A DNA stretch of 45,854 nucleotides from Phycisphaerales bacterium (GTDB taxonomy: Bacteria > Planctomycetota > Phycisphaerae > Sedimentisphaerales > Anaerobacaceae). Shown piece by piece: positions 43,419-45,854 of the stretch (positions are counted from its first letter, which is position 1; each line of letters starts with the position of its first letter). Below the pieces are notes generated by a model. That model worked only from the letters and a program-made list of their open reading frames with translations, did not search any database and was not told the DNA's origin. The stretch lies in assembly GCA_020352515.1 (NCBI GenBank), contig CP070678.1, positions 5,034,575 to 5,080,428 on the forward strand. Direction: 5' to 3'. A program made the translations under genes and the position numbers.

Positions 43419-44765
43419 TTACGATTTCGGATAAACCCACGGCTTTCGATATTCCCGGCTCAGCAGCTTGTTGGCGTCCGGGTCGCCCACCACTACTTCC
43501 CGCTCGCCGTCCCACCTCACGCTGCGCCCCAGCTTGTAAGAGAGCATACCGAGAAGACTCATGTTCGTAGAGCGGTGAATCTCCTCGACGTCACAGACCG
43601 GCCTGCGACCCGTCTCGATGGCGTCCAGAAAGTCCGACCAAAGCTCCTTTATGTTCTGCTGGTCCGGTTCGTTGAGTCGTGCATCCTCGTGGATAACCTT
43701 CTGGCCCCTCCCTGTCGGGTAAAACGTCCAGCCGTCCTTCCAACCCATGTGGAACGTCCCCTTCGTCCCGTAGAAATAGCACCCCACGTTTTCGCCCTTC
43801 TCGGCCGTGTTGCCCGCGAACTGGCGATGCTCCCAGATGGCGGTAAAATCCTCGAATTCGTATGTCGCTATCTGGTGATCCGGGGCGTCCGTCGTCTGAT
43901 ATTCCTCCGTCAGCACCGGCGGACCCTTGATCGGCCGGCCTCCCGTGCTGTAAACGCTCTTCGGCCATTTCTCCTCCATCACCCACAGTATCTGGTCCAC
44001 CCAGTGCACCCCCCAGTCGCCGAGCGTCCCGTTGGCGTAGTCAAGGTACTGCCGGAAGCCACGCGGATGAATCCCGCCTCTCCACGGATCGTCCGGATTG
44101 CCGTTAAAAGGCCGCACCGGACCCGGACCGCACCACATCTCCCAATCCAGCCCCTTGGGAGGCTCGATGTTCTTCTTCGGCTTCTCCGGCCCGCCGCCGT
44201 AGAGCACGAACGCACGTACCATCCCGACCTTGCCCGCGTTGCCCTCCTGCAGAAACTTCATGCCCGAAACGTTGTGCGGAGAGACCCTCCGATGGGTGCC
44301 CACCTGCACAACCCGCCCGGCTGCGCGGGCCGTGTTGACCATCGCCCGGCCCTCCTTGATCGTATGGCCGATAGGCTTCTCAACATAAACATGCGCCCCC
44401 GCCTTCACCGCCGCAATCGTCGCCAGCGGGTGCCAGTGGTCCGGCGTCGCTACAATGGCTATCTCCGGCTTCTCCCTTGACAGCAGCTCGCGGAAGTCCT
44501 TGTATCTCTTCGGTCGCTCCCCCGTCAGCTTCTCGACCTTCTCCGCCGCCGGATTCAATTGATGATCGTCCACATCGCAAAGCGCCGCCAGCCGGCACCG
44601 GCCCGAGGCCATGGCCTCGCCCGCGATGTTCATGCCCCACCAGCCGCTGCCGATAAGCGCCGTCCGGTACTTCTTGTCCCTCGCGGCCCTCAATACGTTC
44701 GGCGCCCCCACAATCAGACCCGACGCCAACGTGCTTTTGATAAAAGTCCGGCGATCCATAGACAT
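43419..44765 (-). CDS. Tat-exported Gfo/Idh/MocA-family oxidoreductase (third copy)
   Basis: A 448-aa protein with a Tat signal (MDRRTFIKSTLASGLIVGAP), Rossmann motif ALIGSGWWGMN, catalytic motif VYVEKPIGHT and a C-terminal domain with GDWGVHWVDQILWVME. AAGGGAG lies 9 nt before the ATG. A near-palindrome (CTTCTT/AAGAAG, 44778-44791) overlaps this ribosome binding site. No DUF1080 partner is adjacent; its neighbours are the FAD oxidoreductase and a secreted dockerin-like protein. Confidence 0.9.
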   Translation of the reverse strand: MSMDRRTFIKSTLASGLIVGAPNVLRAARDKKYRTALIGSGWWGMNIAGEAMASGRCRLAALCDVDDHQLNPAAEKVEKLTGERPKRYKDFRELLSREKPEIAIVATPDHWHPLATIAAVKAGAHVYVEKPIGHTIKEGRAMVNTARAAGRVVQVGTHRRVSPHNVSGMKFLQEGNAGKVGMVRAFVLYGGGPEKPKKNIEPPKGLDWEMWCGPGPVRPFNGNPDDPWRGGIHPRGFRQYLDYANGTLGDWGVHWVDQILWVMEEKWPKSVYSTGGRPIKGPPVLTEEYQTTDAPDHQIATYEFEDFTAIWEHRQFAGNTAEKGENVGCYFYGTKGTFHMGWKDGWTFYPTGRGQKVIHEDARLNEPDQQNIKELWSDFLDAIETGRRPVCDVEEIHRSTNMSLLGMLSYKLGRSVRWDGEREVVVGDPDANKLLSREYRKPWVYPKS

Positions 44766-44859
44766 GGCAACATCTCCCTTCTTCTAAGAAGACACTCAAG
44801 ACACCCGGTTCCTGCCGATACGCACCGGCCAAAAAGGCAATACCGGCTTACCCCCATTA

Positions 44860-44887
44860 AATCTAACCGCACGCCCTCCACAGTCAA
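44860..44887 (-). promoter_or_regulatory. Candidate promoter of the third Gfo/Idh/MocA gene
   Basis: On the minus strand TTGACT (44887-44882, 5 of 6) is followed after 16 nt by TAGATT (44865-44860, 4 of 6), about 95 nt before the ATG at 44765. Spacing and -10 are suboptimal. Confidence 0.35.
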
Positions 44888-44993
44888 GCCGAAAAATGCC
44901 CCTGTCCGCAACCTGCCGGCTTGCTGTCAAATCACAACCCGAACCGAATGGCTGCCCCAAAATCGTCTTTCAAGCCAGCCAATATGCCGCCGA

Positions 44994-45854
44994 TTAGGGT
45001 GCCGCCGACGCCCCGTCGTTGAGCCACCCGTCGGCCATCGCCGCAAAATCGCCGAAGTTGACCTTGCAGTCCCCGTTCACGTCGCCACGCAAATCCAGGC
45101 CGCCCGAGTTGAAGCACCGAGCCGGGTAAATCCTGACGCTGTCGATGATGATTTGGTCGCGGTCGCCCGAACCCGACGGGTCCTGGCCGGAGTCCTCGCC
45201 GTCGCCGATTCCTATTGTAACCTTCTTTACCAGCGACAGATTCACACCCGCGTCGCTGAATTCCTTGAGGTCTATGCTCCACTCGTTCCACGAATCCGCC
45301 TCGACCGCGTAGTCGTAGGGATGCGTCACCGTCGCCGTCTTCGACCCGGCATCCGTCAGCTTCACGTAAATCGGCTGCCCCGGCACATTGTCTTTTCTGC
45401 CGCGGAAGACCAGTGACAAAGCCGCCGCATTACTCGCATTCCAGTCCTCCGCCACCGCAAAGGTCCGCGTCGCCTCCGTATAGTATGGTTCATACTGGTT
45501 CTGATACTCGAAACGCATCGCCCTGCCGCCCTGGTACACCTGTCCGGTCTCAAGGAAAATGTAGTGATAAGTGCCCGTCACGTCGGGGGGAATGTTGTGC
45601 GGCCATACCGCCTCAATCGCCGCATCACTCGCATACGACTCGAAATCATCCACCGTCCAGTAGGCTTCGGTCGTAAAACTCGCCACGTGGCTCGATACCA
45701 CGCCCCCGGGGCCGATCTCGTCAACGCGCCACTCGTACGTCTGACCCAATTCGAGTACGCCCGGATCGTAGCTGGCGCCCGCCGGCGTCACCTTCTCCAT
45801 CGCTCCGGCCTTGCCGAACCACAGCTCCCGCCCGGTGGCAAAGCCCGCCTCGAC
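44994..45854 (-). CDS. C-terminal part of a large secreted protein with dockerin-like repeat
   Basis: The frame is open through the right edge (286 codons to the stop), so the start lies outside. From the N-terminal side there is the end of a fibronectin-like domain (YEWRVDEIGPGG), then a beta-sandwich of about 170 residues (WTVDDFESYASDAAIEAVW to DQIIIDSVRIYPARC). The end is a dockerin-like calcium loop, DVNGDCKVNFGDFAAMADGWL. This architecture is typical of Phycisphaerae surface or secreted glycan-active proteins, where the C-terminal loop probably serves attachment or sorting. An ATG at 45800 is internal. The catalytic or main domain, if any, is not in the window. Confidence 0.75.
   Translation of the reverse strand, partial: VEAGFATGRELWFGKAGAMEKVTPAGASYDPGVLELGQTYEWRVDEIGPGGVVSSHVASFTTEAYWTVDDFESYASDAAIEAVWPHNIPPDVTGTYHYIFLETGQVYQGGRAMRFEYQNQYEPYYTEATRTFAVAEDWNASNAAALSLVFRGRKDNVPGQPIYVKLTDAGSKTATVTHPYDYAVEADSWNEWSIDLKEFSDAGVNLSLVKKVTIGIGDGEDSGQDPSGSGDRDQIIIDSVRIYPARCFNSGGLDLRGDVNGDCKVNFGDFAAMADGWLNDGASAAP

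Overview
The window reads as a chromosomal piece of a Planctomycetota bacterium, most likely of the Phycisphaerae/Sedimentisphaerales type. This is inferred from gene content: many Tat-exported Gfo/Idh/MocA oxidoreductases, DUF1080 and ThuA proteins, a secreted protein ending in a dockerin-like calcium motif (DVNGDCKVNFGDF), HTH-receiver regulators and several ECF sigma factors, all in GC-rich DNA. I see no rRNA, tRNA, CRISPR array, transposase or phage gene.

Left part (1-8.7 kb). A response regulator with an excisionase-type HTH precedes a large HDOD/GAF-like/histidine kinase that runs off the left edge; both are on the minus strand. Divergently, an ArsR-type regulator leads a compact operon for a three-layer export system: an MMPL/RND inner-membrane pump, a DUF2892 membrane peptide, a LolA-like periplasmic protein and an outer-membrane beta-barrel. 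A good intrinsic terminator follows.

Central block (8.9-30.1 kb). Twelve same-strand genes form a glycan locus: Tat Gfo/Idh/MocA dehydrogenase, DUF1080-ThuA lipoprotein, an unrecognised exported protein with TIM-barrel-like acidic motifs, GH172 (DUF2961), Tat sugar isomerase/epimerase, GH116, a LacI regulator with a palindrome beside its promoter, a GDP-mannose 3,5-epimerase with all four known active-site residues, a nucleotidylyltransferase-GHMP kinase fusion, a second GH116 of the same length (1075 aa), a heparinase II/III-like lyase and a GSSMGG alpha/beta hydrolase. Both GH116 proteins carry the same inserted beta-sandwich-like module. The dehydrogenase, DUF1080 and isomerase genes suggest oxidative (3-keto) deglycosylation outside the cytoplasm alongside classical hydrolysis. 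The epimerase and kinase fusion suggest handling of GDP-L-galactose/L-gulose or a related sugar.

Right part (30.1-45.9 kb). A minus-strand ECF sigma/anti-sigma/PDZ operon is followed by a HAD phosphatase, a small TPR protein and a 5'-truncated DUF6159 remnant that still has a promoter-like sequence. A minus-strand trio follows: DUF1080 lipoprotein, exported M3 peptidase and Tat Gfo/Idh/MocA. A second ECF system on the plus strand has translationally coupled membrane partners and two Gly/Arg/Pro-rich low-complexity exported proteins. The window closes with a Tat FAD oxidoreductase, a third Gfo/Idh/MocA protein and the C-terminal part of a secreted dockerin-like protein cut by the right edge.

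All functions are read from motifs and remembered family features; no database search was possible. Start codons were often moved from the longest reading frame to the one with a Shine-Dalgarno sequence, as stated in each entry.
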